A DNA stretch of 64,000 nucleotides from an uncultured Clostridia bacterium (GCA_944332995.1 CALVKR010000005.1:47671-111670), one strand, 5' to 3'; numbered from the stretch's first letter, positions 9,486 through 19,306 are shown. Made by a program: numbers and translations. The notes: a model not told the origin generated them from the sequence alone.

Positions 9486-10862
9486 TTATTCCGTTTCCAC
9501 CTTTTTGCGGAGCTTTAACTTTTCCTTTATGACGTATGCAAGGATAAGTCCCGCTATAATCACCGCAAGCACTATAAGAGTATAGACAAGCGACATGGGA
9601 ATACCGCCTCCGGCTTTTGCTCTTTCCCACATGGCGACGACGGTGTCGTTGGCTTTGCCGAAGTCGTGCATAACTCCGAACGTTTCGTCGACTGTAGGAT
9701 AACGTCTTTCGTCGCCGAAGAAGTCGTCCGGTTCGTATTCGTTGTCAATCAGTATAGCGAGGGCGTCCTCGTCGTTTTGAAGAATATCCTTTGCCACCGC
9801 CGAGGTATAGCCGATTGCCATAGAGTTGAGCATTGCGCTGTCGGGACGGTTGATATAGTCGACAAACATCATTGCGGCGAGGGGATTGGGGGCTACCGTG
9901 GGTATTGCCCAGCCGTCAAACCAGACGTTGGCTCCGATTTCGGGCGTGAAGTAGTCGAGCGTCATACCTATAGCTTCCGCTTCCTCTATTGCCCAAAGGG
10001 CGTCGCCCGACCAGGCAAGGTCTACGTAGGCGATTTCGTTTATCATATCGTCTTTACCGAAGTCCACTTCGTATCCCGAAAGAACTTCACGCTGTTTGGT
10101 GAGAACTTCTTCCGCCGCTTCGAGCATTTCGCTGTCGGTGCAGTTGATGAGGTCCTGAACGGAATAGTCTTCATAGCCGTCAGGCAAAAGTCCGTATTCG
10201 TACATATACAGTACGGCGACGCAGTAAGTATCTCTTACCGAGTCTTTAATCAAAATTTTGCCGTTGAGCTTGGGATTGTTTTTCTCGTTCCAAAGGAGCC
10301 CGTATCCCGCCGAAAGGTCTTCTTCCGTGACGTATTTGGGATTATACAAAATGCCGAGTGTTCCCCACATATAGGGCACCATGTAGTCGTTCATGCTCAT
10401 AGTCTTGTTGCCGTATTTGACAGAGGAAAACTCCGAGCCAATCTTTTCGTGGACAAGCGGCTCGATATTGTCAAAGCTGTCGAAAGTCAGATTGTATTGA
10501 GGATATTTTTCCTTGAGCGACGAGGCAAGCTCCGTCATATTCTGAAGCAAGCCGTGAGTCATAAGTCTTTCGATGGCGTAGTCGCTGGGGCAGATGAGGT
10601 CTACCACGGCGTCGCCCTGAAGCATTTTTGTCATCATCGTTTCGTTGGTGTCGAACGTGGTGTAGACGATTTCGAGGTCTATGCCGGTGACGGACTTATA
10701 ATATGCTTTAAATGATTCTAAAATTTCAGGTTCGATATAGTCCTCCCAGTTGTATATAACAAGCCTGTTTGTCGTTGCTTCGTTGTTGTTGCAACCGGCA
10801 AAACATACTACGGTAAAGGCGACAAGCAAAACTATGCAGAGTATCAAAGCGATTTTTTTCAT
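9486..10862 (-). CDS. potD: Spermidine/putrescine ABC transporter substrate-binding lipoprotein
   Basis: PotD captures polyamines outside the membrane and delivers them to PotBC. The 458-residue precursor has a lipoprotein signal (hydrophobic residues about 4-22, lipobox ending at C24 in FAGCNN) and the typical mature start LVIYNWEDYIEPEILESF. The middle contains the expected GNKTMSMNDYMVPYMWGTLGI and the DLAWSGDA segment of this binding-protein family. Unusually, a second hydrophobic segment near residues 423-444 is followed by a lysine/arginine-rich tail, which PotD proteins normally lack. The protein may thus be anchored at both ends. It is the last gene of the operon, with its ATG overlapping the potC stop. 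Confidence 0.93.
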   Translation of the reverse strand: MKKIALILCIVLLVAFTVVCFAGCNNNEATTNRLVIYNWEDYIEPEILESFKAYYKSVTGIDLEIVYTTFDTNETMMTKMLQGDAVVDLICPSDYAIERLMTHGLLQNMTELASSLKEKYPQYNLTFDSFDNIEPLVHEKIGSEFSSVKYGNKTMSMNDYMVPYMWGTLGILYNPKYVTEEDLSAGYGLLWNEKNNPKLNGKILIKDSVRDTYCVAVLYMYEYGLLPDGYEDYSVQDLINCTDSEMLEAAEEVLTKQREVLSGYEVDFGKDDMINEIAYVDLAWSGDALWAIEEAEAIGMTLDYFTPEIGANVWFDGWAIPTVAPNPLAAMMFVDYINRPDSAMLNSMAIGYTSAVAKDILQNDEDALAILIDNEYEPDDFFGDERRYPTVDETFGVMHDFGKANDTVVAMWERAKAGGGIPMSLVYTLIVLAVIIAGLILAYVIKEKLKLRKKVETE

Positions 10863-11674
10863 AACTCGCCTCCTTTGAGCATCTTCTTTTGCTTTCTGAC
10901 CTTATAGAGGTTTATGGTGAGCACCAAGGCGACTACTATTACTATGATGATAGAGAATATCGCATACCAGAACGGCTCTAAGCCCTGAACTCTTGCGTCG
11001 GAGTAGATATAGGTGGAAAGAGTGTTTATTCCCGTTGCCGCACCTTTGTTTATCTGCGTTATGATAAAGTCGTCAAGAGAGAGGGTAAAGGCAAGGACGA
11101 ATCCGGAAATAATTCCCGGGGCGATATAGGGAATCTCCACCTTAAAGAGTGCCTGAGTTCTCGTTGCTCCGAGGTCAAGCGCAGCTTCGTAAATGTTCGG
11201 GTCCATGCTCTCGAGTTTGGGGAGAATGGAAAGCACTACGTAGGGAGTGCAGAAGGTGATGTGCGCTATGATAAGTCTTAAATAACCTTCGGGGAAAGCG
11301 AACGTCGAGAAGAACACCATAAATGATACCGCTACGACTATTTCCGAGTTGATTATCGGAAATTGGTTTACGTCGAGCACCGCTCTTTTGAAACGGCGCC
11401 TGAAGGCATAAATACCTATCGTGGAGAAGGTGCCGAGTATGGTGGCGACGACCGACGAGACTATCGCTATAAAGAGCGAATTTAAGATGGCGTCAAGCAG
11501 GGCGCTTGATTTCGAGCTGGTGAATATTGATTTATACGCCTCGAAAGTGAAGCCTTCCGCAAAGGAGAAGTTTGAGCTGTTAGAGAATGAATATACGATT
11601 ATCACGATAATCGGAAGATATAAAAGCGCAAGGATAATGAAGATATACGCCTTTTCCAAAATCTTTTTTACCAT
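10859..11674 (-). CDS. potC: Spermidine/putrescine ABC transporter permease PotC
   Basis: PotC is one of two inner-membrane channel subunits. The 271-residue protein has about six hydrophobic segments and the EAA loop, here EAALDLGATRTQALFKVEIPYIAPGI, which contacts the ATPase PotA. Its start overlaps the potB stop by 7 bp, and its stop overlaps the potD start by 4 bp, indicating tight operon coupling. Confidence 0.95.
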   Translation of the reverse strand: MVKKILEKAYIFIILALLYLPIIVIIVYSFSNSSNFSFAEGFTFEAYKSIFTSSKSSALLDAILNSLFIAIVSSVVATILGTFSTIGIYAFRRRFKRAVLDVNQFPIINSEIVVAVSFMVFFSTFAFPEGYLRLIIAHITFCTPYVVLSILPKLESMDPNIYEAALDLGATRTQALFKVEIPYIAPGIISGFVLAFTLSLDDFIITQINKGAATGINTLSTYIYSDARVQGLEPFWYAIFSIIIVIVVALVLTINLYKVRKQKKMLKGGEL

Positions 11675-12456
11675 ATCGTCCTCCTTTGCATATTGTTGCT
11701 AAACTTATTCATGAGGAAGTTTGATATCAAAACGAATATGAGCATGACTATCGACATGATTGAGCCTACGCCGTAAAGTCCTTGCTCGAATTTCATTTGA
11801 ATGGAATCTCCAAACAAGAATATCGTTCCGTTTGAAAGCAACTGAGATATTGCATACGTCGATATCGTCGGGATAAACACCATCGTTATGCCCGAGATTA
11901 TGCCGGATACGGAAAGGGGAAGTATCGTCTTTAAAAACACGTTTGATTTATCCGCTCCGAGATCTTCCGCCGCTTCGATGTAGCTTTTGTCGATAGACGA
12001 TATCACCGTGTGCAAAGGAAGTATCATAAACGGCAGATAGTTGTATACCATGCCGAATATAACCGTGCCCATACCGAGTTCCACTCCCATTGCCACGAAA
12101 ACCGCTTTTGTGGCAAGCGTGCGAATGAGAAAGTTTACCCACATCGGCAGGATAAAAAGCAAAACGAGTATCTTGCCCGAGCTGTATTTAGATAGAATAT
12201 ACGCCACGGGATAGCCGATAAGCAGGCAGATGACCGTGGTGATGAGCCCCACAAGCAGGGAGTTGCCCAAGACGACAAGACTTGATTTTTCCGTAAAGAA
12301 AGTCTTGAAGTTTTCCAAGGTAAGGTAGCCGTCGGTATCCAAAAACGCATTGACAAGTATAAGCACTAAAGGCATGATGACGAAAATGAGCATGAACAGT
12401 ACGTAAGGATAACCGAACACCTTTTTGGAGAGAAAAAACGGTTTAATTTTCTTCAT
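11668..12456 (-). CDS. potB: Spermidine/putrescine ABC transporter permease PotB
   Basis: PotB partners PotC in the membrane channel. The 262-residue protein has about six transmembrane stretches and an EAA loop with the sequence [22 protein letters not shown]. The start overlaps the end of potA by 14 bp. Family assignment rests on the EAA motif, size and the potABCD order. Confidence 0.95.
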   Translation of the reverse strand: MKKIKPFFLSKKVFGYPYVLFMLIFVIMPLVLILVNAFLDTDGYLTLENFKTFFTEKSSLVVLGNSLLVGLITTVICLLIGYPVAYILSKYSSGKILVLLFILPMWVNFLIRTLATKAVFVAMGVELGMGTVIFGMVYNYLPFMILPLHTVISSIDKSYIEAAEDLGADKSNVFLKTILPLSVSGIISGITMVFIPTISTYAISQLLSNGTIFLFGDSIQMKFEQGLYGVGSIMSIVMLIFVLISNFLMNKFSNNMQRRTIW

Positions 12457-13975
12457 TTTTTTCTTCCTTTTCGTCGCTTACTTCTTCTTCGAGTTTTTCA
12501 ACGATGATTTTGTCTTTAGCTATGTTGATACCGACTCTGTCGCCCTTGAGCCAATCGTCGTCCGTGTCGACAAAGAAGTCGTATTGGTCGTCGGTTTTTA
12601 TTATGCACTGATAGTAGTTGCCCTTGTATATGCTGTTGATAACGACGCCTGCGATTTTACCGTCTTCTGCGTCATCGGTGACTTCTACGTCGTCAAAGTC
12701 GACTTTAACCAAAACTTTGGTGCCTTGGGGAAGGTCGCTGTTGCACTCGAACTGTCCGCCGCAGATGTTGACGAGCCCTTCGGATACCATTTCCGTTTTG
12801 AGTTCGTTTATAATCCTTGCCTTGCGCATTATGTGCAAATCAAACGGCTTGATATAAAGACCTATCGTGTCGCCCTTTTTCTGTGCGAGCGTATCGTTGA
12901 CGATGAGCTCGTTGTCGTTTGCGATGACGGTTATCTGATAGTGATCGCCTTTGAAAACGCAACTGTCGACGACTGCGGTGAGCAGGGCGTCTTTTGAATC
13001 GGGCTTGACGATTTTGAAATCCTCGGGACGTATGATGACGTCGATGGGTTCTTTTTTCTTGAAGCCTTTGTCGACGCATTCAAAAACGGTGTCGCAAAAT
13101 TCGACTTTGTAGTCTTCGAGCATAACGCCGGACAGAATGTTGGATTCTCCGATAAAGTCGGCGACGAAAGCGTTTGCGGGCTCGTCGTAGATTTGCTCGG
13201 GGGTGGCTATCTGCTGAATTTCGCCGTTTCTCATGACGACGACTTTATCGCTCATCGTGAGCGCTTCTTCCTGGTCGTGAGTGACGTAAATGAAGGTGAT
13301 GCCAAGCCTGCGGTGCATATTTTTGAGCTCTATTTGCATATCCTTTCTCATTTTGAGGTCGAGTGCGCCGAGGGGCTCGTCGAGGAGCAAAACTTCCGGT
13401 TCGTTGACAAGCGCTCTCGCTATTGCCACTCTCTGTTGCTGACCGCCCGAAAGAGAGGCTACGTTTCTGTGTCCGTAGTCTTCGAGATCCACCATTTTGA
13501 GGACGGCGTCAACCTTTCTTTTGATTTCCTCTTTAGTGTATTTACGGAATTTCGTTACCGTTCTGCCTTTTTTATCGACAAACGGCTCCATTGCCACCTT
13601 TTGGAGCTTGAGTCCGAACGCTATGTTGTTGAAAACGTTGAGGTGCGGAAAAAGCGCGTATTTCTGGAATACGGTATTAACCTTTCTCAGATACGGGGGA
13701 GTGTCCGTTATATCCTCGCCGTTGAAATAGATTCTGCCGCTAGTCGGCGTTTCAAATCCCGCTATCATGCGCAGGGTGGTGGTTTTGCCGCAGCCGGACG
13801 GGCCGAGCAAAGTGACGAATTCGCCTTTTTGAATGTTAAGGCTGCTTTTTTTGACCGCTTCTTTGCCGTCATAGACTTTGCAGACGTTTTTAAGCTCGAT
13901 TATATTGTCGCTTTTGACAACGTCTTTTTTGTCGGGTGTTGTTTCGACGGGCTTTGGTTGAGTGTTTTCTTTCAT
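12443..13975 (-). CDS. potA: Spermidine/putrescine ABC transporter ATPase, extended C-terminus
   Basis: PotA hydrolyses ATP to drive polyamine import. The nucleotide-binding domain has Walker [10 protein letters not shown], signature [15 protein letters not shown], Walker [12 protein letters not shown] and the switch histidine in [11 protein letters not shown]. At 510 residues it is well longer than typical PotA (roughly 350-380). The C-terminal half appears to hold two copies of a TOBE-like module: one around [17 protein letters not shown] and a second around [16 protein letters not shown], each ending in a similar GDxxGxxI segment. An acidic tail (about 20 residues) closes it. potA follows the regulator gene by 9 bp and overlaps potB. 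Confidence 0.94.
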   Translation of the reverse strand: MKENTQPKPVETTPDKKDVVKSDNIIELKNVCKVYDGKEAVKKSSLNIQKGEFVTLLGPSGCGKTTTLRMIAGFETPTSGRIYFNGEDITDTPPYLRKVNTVFQKYALFPHLNVFNNIAFGLKLQKVAMEPFVDKKGRTVTKFRKYTKEEIKRKVDAVLKMVDLEDYGHRNVASLSGGQQQRVAIARALVNEPEVLLLDEPLGALDLKMRKDMQIELKNMHRRLGITFIYVTHDQEEALTMSDKVVVMRNGEIQQIATPEQIYDEPANAFVADFIGESNILSGVMLEDYKVEFCDTVFECVDKGFKKKEPIDVIIRPEDFKIVKPDSKDALLTAVVDSCVFKGDHYQITVIANDNELIVNDTLAQKKGDTIGLYIKPFDLHIMRKARIINELKTEMVSEGLVNICGGQFECNSDLPQGTKVLVKVDFDDVEVTDDAEDGKIAGVVINSIYKGNYYQCIIKTDDQYDFFVDTDDDWLKGDRVGINIAKDKIIVEKLEEEVSDEKEEKNEEN

Positions 13976-13984
13976 AGCTGCTCC

Positions 13985-14518
13985 TTAAAAAGTCGGCGGG
14001 CTTGATACCCATATTATTTTTGCCGTTTTTTCCGAATTGTTTTCGATATAGTGAATTTTGTTGCTCTCAAAATAAAAAGATTCGTTTTGCTTTACAAGGT
14101 ATGATTTTTTGCCAATTGTGAGCAAAATCTCGCCTTCTAAAACAAATCCGAATTCCTCTCCTTCGTGGGGCATATCGTCCTGAGTCTTGGCGTGAGGCTC
14201 GAGATTGACGACTATAGGCTCCATTTCGTTTTTTTGCGCATTGGGCACGAGCCACTCGATTTTCTGTCCTTCCGTTATCTTTTCGATGTAATCTGATTCG
14301 GTAAAAACTACCTGCTCGTTTTTTTCATCGCTGAAAAATTCTGAAGGACTGCTGCCTAACGCCGAGAGTATGTCGCAGAGCGTGGCGATGGACGGGGAAG
14401 TGAGTTCGTTTTCAAGCTGTGAGATATATCCCTTCGTCAATTCGCAACGGTCGGCAAGTTCCTCTTGCGTAAGCCCGCACTTTTGGCGCATATCCTTGAT
14501 TTTGACTCCTATTTCCAT
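13985..14518 (-). CDS. XRE-type HTH regulator with C-terminal cupin domain (polyamine operon regulator)
   Basis: This 177-residue protein has an N-terminal XRE helix-turn-helix (residues about 5-60, GLTQEELADRCELTKGYISQLEN) followed by a cupin fold (about 105-175, with PHEGEEFGFVLEGEILLTIG and ESFYFESNKIHYIENN). This architecture is the PuuR/YdcN type, in which the cupin is thought to sense a small molecule. It is the first gene of the pot operon, 9 bp before potA, so it probably regulates polyamine uptake and its own synthesis. A perfect inverted repeat just downstream of the promoter -10 box is a likely operator. Confidence 0.88.
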   Translation of the reverse strand: MEIGVKIKDMRQKCGLTQEELADRCELTKGYISQLENELTSPSIATLCDILSALGSSPSEFFSDEKNEQVVFTESDYIEKITEGQKIEWLVPNAQKNEMEPIVVNLEPHAKTQDDMPHEGEEFGFVLEGEILLTIGKKSYLVKQNESFYFESNKIHYIENNSEKTAKIIWVSSPPTF

Positions 14519-14592
14519 TAAAATCCGCTCCTTTGTCGGTTTAGTATTTTTAAACTTGGCATTTAATCAAACAAAGTAAAACTAAATTTTAA

Positions 14593-14609
14593 GTTTAGTA
14601 AAACTAAAC
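14593..14609. promoter_or_regulatory. Putative operator of the pot operon (perfect inverted repeat)
   Basis: GTTTAGT, spacer AAA, ACTAAAC: a perfect 7-bp inverted repeat. It starts about 13 bp past the -10 box, so it covers roughly +6 to +22 of the transcript, a classic repressor position. Two related half-sites (AAAACTAAA near 14578-14586 and TTTAGTATTTTTAAA near 14541) lie nearby. Confidence 0.65.
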
Positions 14610-14621
14610 CTCACTTGTCGA

Positions 14622-14649
14622 ATTATATCAAATTGAAAAATATTGTCAA
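14622..14649 (-). promoter_or_regulatory. Sigma-A promoter of the regulator-potABCD operon
   Basis: On the minus strand TTGACA (14644-14649) and TATAAT (14622-14627) are both perfect with a 16-bp spacer. Confidence 0.8.
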
Positions 14650-14741
14650 ACGTATAGGGGCGGTTTTTTAAAGAAAGTTAAAATAATATTAAAAAATATT
14701 TTAAAAAGCGAATTTTGAAAGATTTTATATATAAATAAAGC

Positions 14742-14768
14742 AAAAAAAGAGAGCGTAGGCTCTCTTTT
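14742..14768 (-). terminator. Rho-independent terminator after the HtrA-like protease gene
   Basis: Minus-strand stem AGAGAGC with GCTCTCT (14748-14765), loop CTAC, followed by seven T. It lies about 400 bp beyond the protease stop, with no gene between. Confidence 0.6.
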
Positions 14769-14769
14769 A

Positions 14770-15177
14770 ATGCGCTTTGATTAACTTTTGATTTTAGTTT
14801 TATCTTCAGGTTTAAGCGTTGTCTTCAGGCTTTTTTACTTATCGCTTTTGTTTTGCCTTAAAATTTGTCAAGCCCGTTTTAAAACGCTATGCCATAAAGC
14901 TGAAGTTTTGTTGTTTTATTAAAGACGATTTTTATTTTGCGCTATTATTCTATTTGTGTTTATAGCTTTATATATCGGCTTACATACGGCATATACGGTG
15001 TAGGACGTATACCGACTTATATTATAGATTATATATTGTTTGGTTATTGAAGTTATACCTTATATATTGGTCTTTGGCAAGTCTATAAAAGCCTTTATAT
15101 ACTTTCGGTATAGCTTCTCCTTTATATCAGCGTTGCCTATGTTATCGATTAAGCTATAAATCCGATTGACCTGAGGT
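14770..15177. other. AT-rich intergenic DNA, no gene seen
   Basis: About 400 bp between the protease stop and its probable terminator. It shows repeated TATA-rich words (TATATATCGGCTTAC, GGCATATACGG) but no ORF, RNA or clear inverted repeat. It may be an unusually long 3' untranslated region. Confidence 0.4.
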
Positions 15178-16182
15178 TTAACCTCTCGAAACGGGGGTGT
15201 AGTTTACGGTAATCGATTTTGCCGTTTCCGCCGCCGAGATAAATTTTCTGACGGTAGAGATATTGAGGGCAAATCCCATATTGTCCACCGACGCATCCGC
15301 CACTTTGCTTTCGACTACGCCGACAAGCACGCTGTTTTTATCGAACACCGGTCCGCCGCTGTTGCCTGAGTTGACCGCCGCGTCTATCATGACGTATTCC
15401 GCTTCGGGATTATCCGAAAAGATAATGTCTTTGCAGGATATGACGCCCGTAGTGATGGAAAGACCTATGTTTTTGGGATTTCCGATGATGGCTATTTCCT
15501 CGCCGAGGTCGGCAAAATCGGAGTTTGCTATTCTGACGGCGGGATGGGTGCTGTCGCTAGGATAGGAATATTTGAAGGTCAACAGCGCAAGATCGAGGTC
15601 GGCATCGGAATACACCACTTCGACGGGATAGGAATTTGATTCGCCGTAAAACTTGACGGATATGTTTGAATGCAAATAGGTTTTGGTGGTAAAGCCCGTT
15701 TCCACTTCGTAAGTCACGACGTGGTGGTTTGTGAGCATATACCTTTCAGTGCCGTTTGTTATCAAAAACGCAGTGGCAGTGCTTCCCTTAGTGCCTGACG
15801 AACAGCTTATGACCGCAACGGACGACATACAGTTTTTCTTTACCGATTCGCCTATAGACGTTTCGAGCTTAGACAGTGCGCTGTCGGTAGCGGCGTCGGT
15901 TATATCGGATACTATGTCTTTATCGGACAAAGAGTCACTTATCGCGTTTGAATATTCGTCCCTTACCGAATCGGCAATCGCGCTTCCGTATTGTGTGGCA
16001 ATAGTGTCTTTGAGCGTCGCCAAAACTATGACGTTGACAATCAGCGCCAATGCCAAAACTACGGCAATGACAATGAGCGCTATGTTCGTCCTCTTAAGTT
16101 TTACCGTAGACGAGCTGTCCTGCGGTTCGGAAGGCGGCGTCTGATTTGAGTTTGAATCGTAAAAATTGTAAAAATCGTCCAT
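15178..16182 (-). CDS. Membrane-anchored trypsin-like serine protease (HtrA/DegP-like, no PDZ)
   Basis: This 334-residue protein has a disordered cytoplasmic N-terminus (Asn/Ser/Pro-rich, about 1-30), one transmembrane segment (about 33-57), a Ser/Asp-rich linker and an extracytoplasmic chymotrypsin-fold protease domain. The catalytic triad is visible: H154 in LTNHHVV, D197 in DLDLALL and S275 in NSGNSGGPVF. Unlike most HtrA proteins no PDZ domain follows; the chain ends shortly after the protease domain. A likely role is surface or cell-envelope protein quality control, but the substrate is unknown. An AGAGG ribosome binding site precedes the ATG. A long AT-rich stretch follows the gene. Confidence 0.88.
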   Translation of the reverse strand: MDDFYNFYDSNSNQTPPSEPQDSSSTVKLKRTNIALIVIAVVLALALIVNVIVLATLKDTIATQYGSAIADSVRDEYSNAISDSLSDKDIVSDITDAATDSALSKLETSIGESVKKNCMSSVAVISCSSGTKGSTATAFLITNGTERYMLTNHHVVTYEVETGFTTKTYLHSNISVKFYGESNSYPVEVVYSDADLDLALLTFKYSYPSDSTHPAVRIANSDFADLGEEIAIIGNPKNIGLSITTGVISCKDIIFSDNPEAEYVMIDAAVNSGNSGGPVFDKNSVLVGVVESKVADASVDNMGFALNISTVRKFISAAETAKSITVNYTPVSRG

Positions 16183-16643
16183 ATCATACCTCTTTAATTG
16201 ATATACATATTATATTATTATCTATTAAAATAATCTTAAATATAAAAAATCGATTGGTTCTGTCATAGCTCGCTTTTTAATGCCGTATATTGCCGGTTTC
16301 GGTTCAAGGCAGTCTATGTTGCTTTTGCGATTTTCGCCGAGGGACGCTAAACGCTTAGGTTTGGCAGGTTTTAAATTTTTTATGAGGCGGCCGAGGGGAT
16401 AACGGGAGCAATAACAGGGTGTCCATTATGTAAAACAGAGTGCCGTCTTAATAATAATTATATTTTAAAGCGTCGGAGTTTATTTGAGATATTCGACAAA
16501 AGTCGGCTTTTTTATTAAATTTTACCATTTGTGCAAAATAATTTAATCGGACAGGTCATATAAGAGGGTCGTTAAAGCGTTATATACGGCAAATAGATAA
16601 AAAAAAGATTGAATATTGAAAAATTTATGATATAATCTTAACT
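16183..16643. other. Divergent intergenic region between the protease gene and fhs
   Basis: This 461-bp region carries the fhs promoter at its right end and, at 16209-16214, a minus-strand TATAAT that could serve the protease gene, though its -35 is poor. I looked for a tetrahydrofolate riboswitch before fhs and could not recognise one. No ORF is credible. Confidence 0.5.
16609..16636 (+). promoter_or_regulatory. fhs promoter predicting a leaderless mRNA
   Basis: TTGAAT at 16609-16614, 16-bp spacer, TATAAT at 16631-16636 with an extended TGA before it. The fhs ATG follows after 7 nt, with no Shine-Dalgarno sequence. Confidence 0.7.
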
Positions 16644-18290
16644 ATGAAAACAGATATAGAAATAGCGGAATCCATAACTCCGCAAAATATCAGGGAAATT
16701 GCAAAAAAGCTGTCGATTGCCGAGGAAGATTTGTTTTGCTACGGCAATTATATTGCGAAAGTCAAACCGAAAAACTCTGCCGAAAAGGGTAAGCTCGTTT
16801 TGGTGACGGCTATCAACCCCACTCCGCAGGGAGAGGGAAAAACGACTGTCGCCATAGGTCTTGCCGACGGACTTTCAAAAATCGGAGTGAAAACGGCGCT
16901 CGCCTTGAGAGAACCGTCACTCGGTCCCGTGTTCGGCGTAAAAGGCGGAGCGGCAGGCGGCGGATACAGTCAGGTGTATCCCATGGCGGAGATAAACCTG
17001 CATTTTACGGGGGATTTGCACGCCATAACGGCAGCCAATAATCTGCTCGCCGCTATGGTGGACAATCACATATTCCAAGGCAACGTGCTCGGAATAGACC
17101 CCAACAATATCGTGTTTAAAAGATGTCTTGACGTAAACGACAGAGTGTTGAGGGATACTTACATTCAATCCACGCCTCAGCAATCGCACAAGGCGGATTT
17201 CGTCATAACCGCAGCAAGCGAGATAATGGCTATCTTCTGCCTCGCCAGAAATACGGACGACCTCATCTCGAGGCTGGGCAATATTTTGGTTGCCTATACC
17301 TTTGACGGCAGACCTATCTACGCTAAACAGCTTAAAGCGGAAAGCGCAATGGCTATCCTTTTAAAGGACGCCTTCAAGCCAAATCTCGTGCAAACTTTAG
17401 AGGGAACGCCCGCATTTATTCACGGCGGACCTTTTGCCAACGTTGCCCATGGCTGTAACAGTATTCAGGCGACGTATACCGCCATGTCGTATGCCGATTT
17501 CACCGTTACGGAAGCGGGATTCGGAGCCGACCTCGGTGCGGAAAAGTTTTTGGATATTAAGTGCCGTGAGGCAGGTATCGCACCCAACGTCGTCGTTTTG
17601 GTGGCGTCGATAAGAGCGCTCAAACTCAACGGCGGTATGGAAAAGGAACAGCTTGCCGAACCCGGCGAGGAATATTTGCTCAAAGGCTGCGAAAATCTCG
17701 AAGGACACATAGAAAATCTCAAAAAGTTCGGAGTGCCCGTCATCGTCGCATTAAACCGTTTCGGCACGGATACGACGGAGGAAATGCTCATCGTCAAACA
17801 GCTTTGCGACGCACTCGGCGTAAAGTTCAGCGTTTGCGACAGCTTTGAAAAAGGCGGTTGGGGAGCGGCTGCGCTTGCCAAAGAGGTAAAGGCTTTAGCG
17901 GAAGAAAACCCCGAGCCGAAGATAAATTATCTTTACGACCTTCAAGACGACTTTAAAGACAAAATCACCAAAATTGCCGTTGATTATTACGGCGCTTCAA
18001 AAGTGGAGTTTTCCAAGCAGGCTATAAAGAGATTAAAGCAGGTGGAAAAACTCATCGAAGGGCTTCCCGTATGTATGGCGAAAACTCAGTATTCGTTCAG
18101 CGACGATCCCGCTTTGCTCGGCAGACCCACAGACTTTGTCTTTCACATAAGCGATATCGAATACCGTGCCGGCGCTAAGTTTGTCGTTGTCATTTCAAAG
18201 AGTATTTTGCTTATGTTCGGACTTCCCAAAGTGCCAAACGCCTGCAAGATGACAATTGACTCTAAGGGCAGGATAGAGGGACTTTACTGA
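16644..18290 (+). CDS. fhs: Formate-tetrahydrofolate ligase
   Basis: Fhs activates formate with ATP and tetrahydrofolate to give 10-formyltetrahydrofolate, feeding purine synthesis and, in acetogens, the methyl branch. At 548 residues it has normal length. The N-terminal TAINPTPQGEGKTTVAIGLADG is the ATP-binding signature and GPVFGVKGGAAGGGYSQV is a second family fingerprint. folD, which interconverts the neighbouring folate forms, lies elsewhere in the window. The ATG is placed by homology and fits a leaderless transcript. Confidence 0.97.
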   Translation: MKTDIEIAESITPQNIREIAKKLSIAEEDLFCYGNYIAKVKPKNSAEKGKLVLVTAINPTPQGEGKTTVAIGLADGLSKIGVKTALALREPSLGPVFGVKGGAAGGGYSQVYPMAEINLHFTGDLHAITAANNLLAAMVDNHIFQGNVLGIDPNNIVFKRCLDVNDRVLRDTYIQSTPQQSHKADFVITAASEIMAIFCLARNTDDLISRLGNILVAYTFDGRPIYAKQLKAESAMAILLKDAFKPNLVQTLEGTPAFIHGGPFANVAHGCNSIQATYTAMSYADFTVTEAGFGADLGAEKFLDIKCREAGIAPNVVVLVASIRALKLNGGMEKEQLAEPGEEYLLKGCENLEGHIENLKKFGVPVIVALNRFGTDTTEEMLIVKQLCDALGVKFSVCDSFEKGGWGAAALAKEVKALAEENPEPKINYLYDLQDDFKDKITKIAVDYYGASKVEFSKQAIKRLKQVEKLIEGLPVCMAKTQYSFSDDPALLGRPTDFVFHISDIEYRAGAKFVVVISKSILLMFGLPKVPNACKMTIDSKGRIEGLY

Positions 18291-18428
18291 GCCGATTCAG
18301 CTTTTTTGAGGCTTTATATTTAACGAGAAATAAGCAAAAAATCGTAGCGTCATAACACGGCGCAAAAAAAATCAAGTTTGCCGATACAGGCAAAAGCGAT
18401 AAAGCAAAATTTTAAAATGGAGGATATT

Positions 18429-19295
18429 ATGGCAGTATTATTTTGCGATACCGATTGCGAGCTTTGGTATACCACAGCCGAAGAAATGAATTTAAAGGTC
18501 ATCAAAATGCCCTATACCATCGACGGTAAAGAGTATATGTACGACCTCGGAAAGGAAACGGATTTTAAAGGATTTTTCGATAAAATGAGAAACGGTGCGT
18601 CGGCGATTACGTCTGCGCTCAACGAACAGGATTATCTCGATTATTTCGAGCCGTATTTCAAAAAGGGCGAGGATATTTTATACATAGCCTTTTCAAGCAA
18701 GATGAGCGGCACTTTCAATCAGATGGAAAAAGCCGTCGAGCAACTCAAGGCAAAATATCCCAAGACCAAGTTTTATAAATTCGACACGCTCAACATATGC
18801 CTCGGCGCAGGCTTCCTCGTATATATGGGAGCAAAATTTTTCAACGCCAACGGCGGCGATATAGAAAAAACCATCGCCTATCTCGATTCGATAGTAAACA
18901 AGGTCTGCGTTCTCTTTGCCGTGGACGACCTTAAATATCTCGCAAGGGGCGGACGCCTCTCGCCGTCCAAAGCGGTCATGGGCAATATGTTTAAAGTTAA
19001 ACCAATTCTGACTGTCAACGAGGCAGGCGAAATTGACGTTCTCTGCAAACAGAGCGGAAGCAAAAAGGCGATATCGTTTATGCTCAATCAGTTCTTTGAA
19101 AATTATTCGCCCTACGACGACGCTCCCATCTATTTGCTCGACGCCGATTGTCCCGACGTTGCGGAAGATATGAAGGCAAAAATTCTCGAAAGATTCCCCG
19201 ACGTCAATATCGTAAGACAGCCCATAGGTCCCGTTATAGGCGCACATTGCGGTCCGGATACGGTGGGCATTATCTTCCCGTCGACTAAGAGGTAA
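18429..19295 (+). CDS. DegV family fatty-acid-binding protein
   Basis: DegV proteins bind fatty acids and, as FakB, present them to the FakA kinase for phospholipid synthesis. I place the start at the ATG at 18429 (MAVLFCDTDCELWY), five bases after a GGAGG ribosome binding site; an in-frame upstream start adds only low-complexity residues. The 288-residue protein has the usual landmarks: SSKMSGTFNQ, FDTLNICLGAG, YLARGGRLS and the C-terminal GAHCGPDTVGIIF. No fakA gene is seen in the window. The ApbE-like gene follows after 11 bp and may be co-transcribed. Confidence 0.9.
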   Translation: MAVLFCDTDCELWYTTAEEMNLKVIKMPYTIDGKEYMYDLGKETDFKGFFDKMRNGASAITSALNEQDYLDYFEPYFKKGEDILYIAFSSKMSGTFNQMEKAVEQLKAKYPKTKFYKFDTLNICLGAGFLVYMGAKFFNANGGDIEKTIAYLDSIVNKVCVLFAVDDLKYLARGGRLSPSKAVMGNMFKVKPILTVNEAGEIDVLCKQSGSKKAISFMLNQFFENYSPYDDAPIYLLDADCPDVAEDMKAKILERFPDVNIVRQPIGPVIGAHCGPDTVGIIFPSTKR

Positions 19296-19306
19296 ACCTC
19301 CGCTGT

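Noticed and set aside
16183..16643. A tetrahydrofolate riboswitch upstream of fhs
   Set aside because: No recognisable conserved core, and the fhs promoter appears to give a leaderless transcript with no room for a riboswitch.
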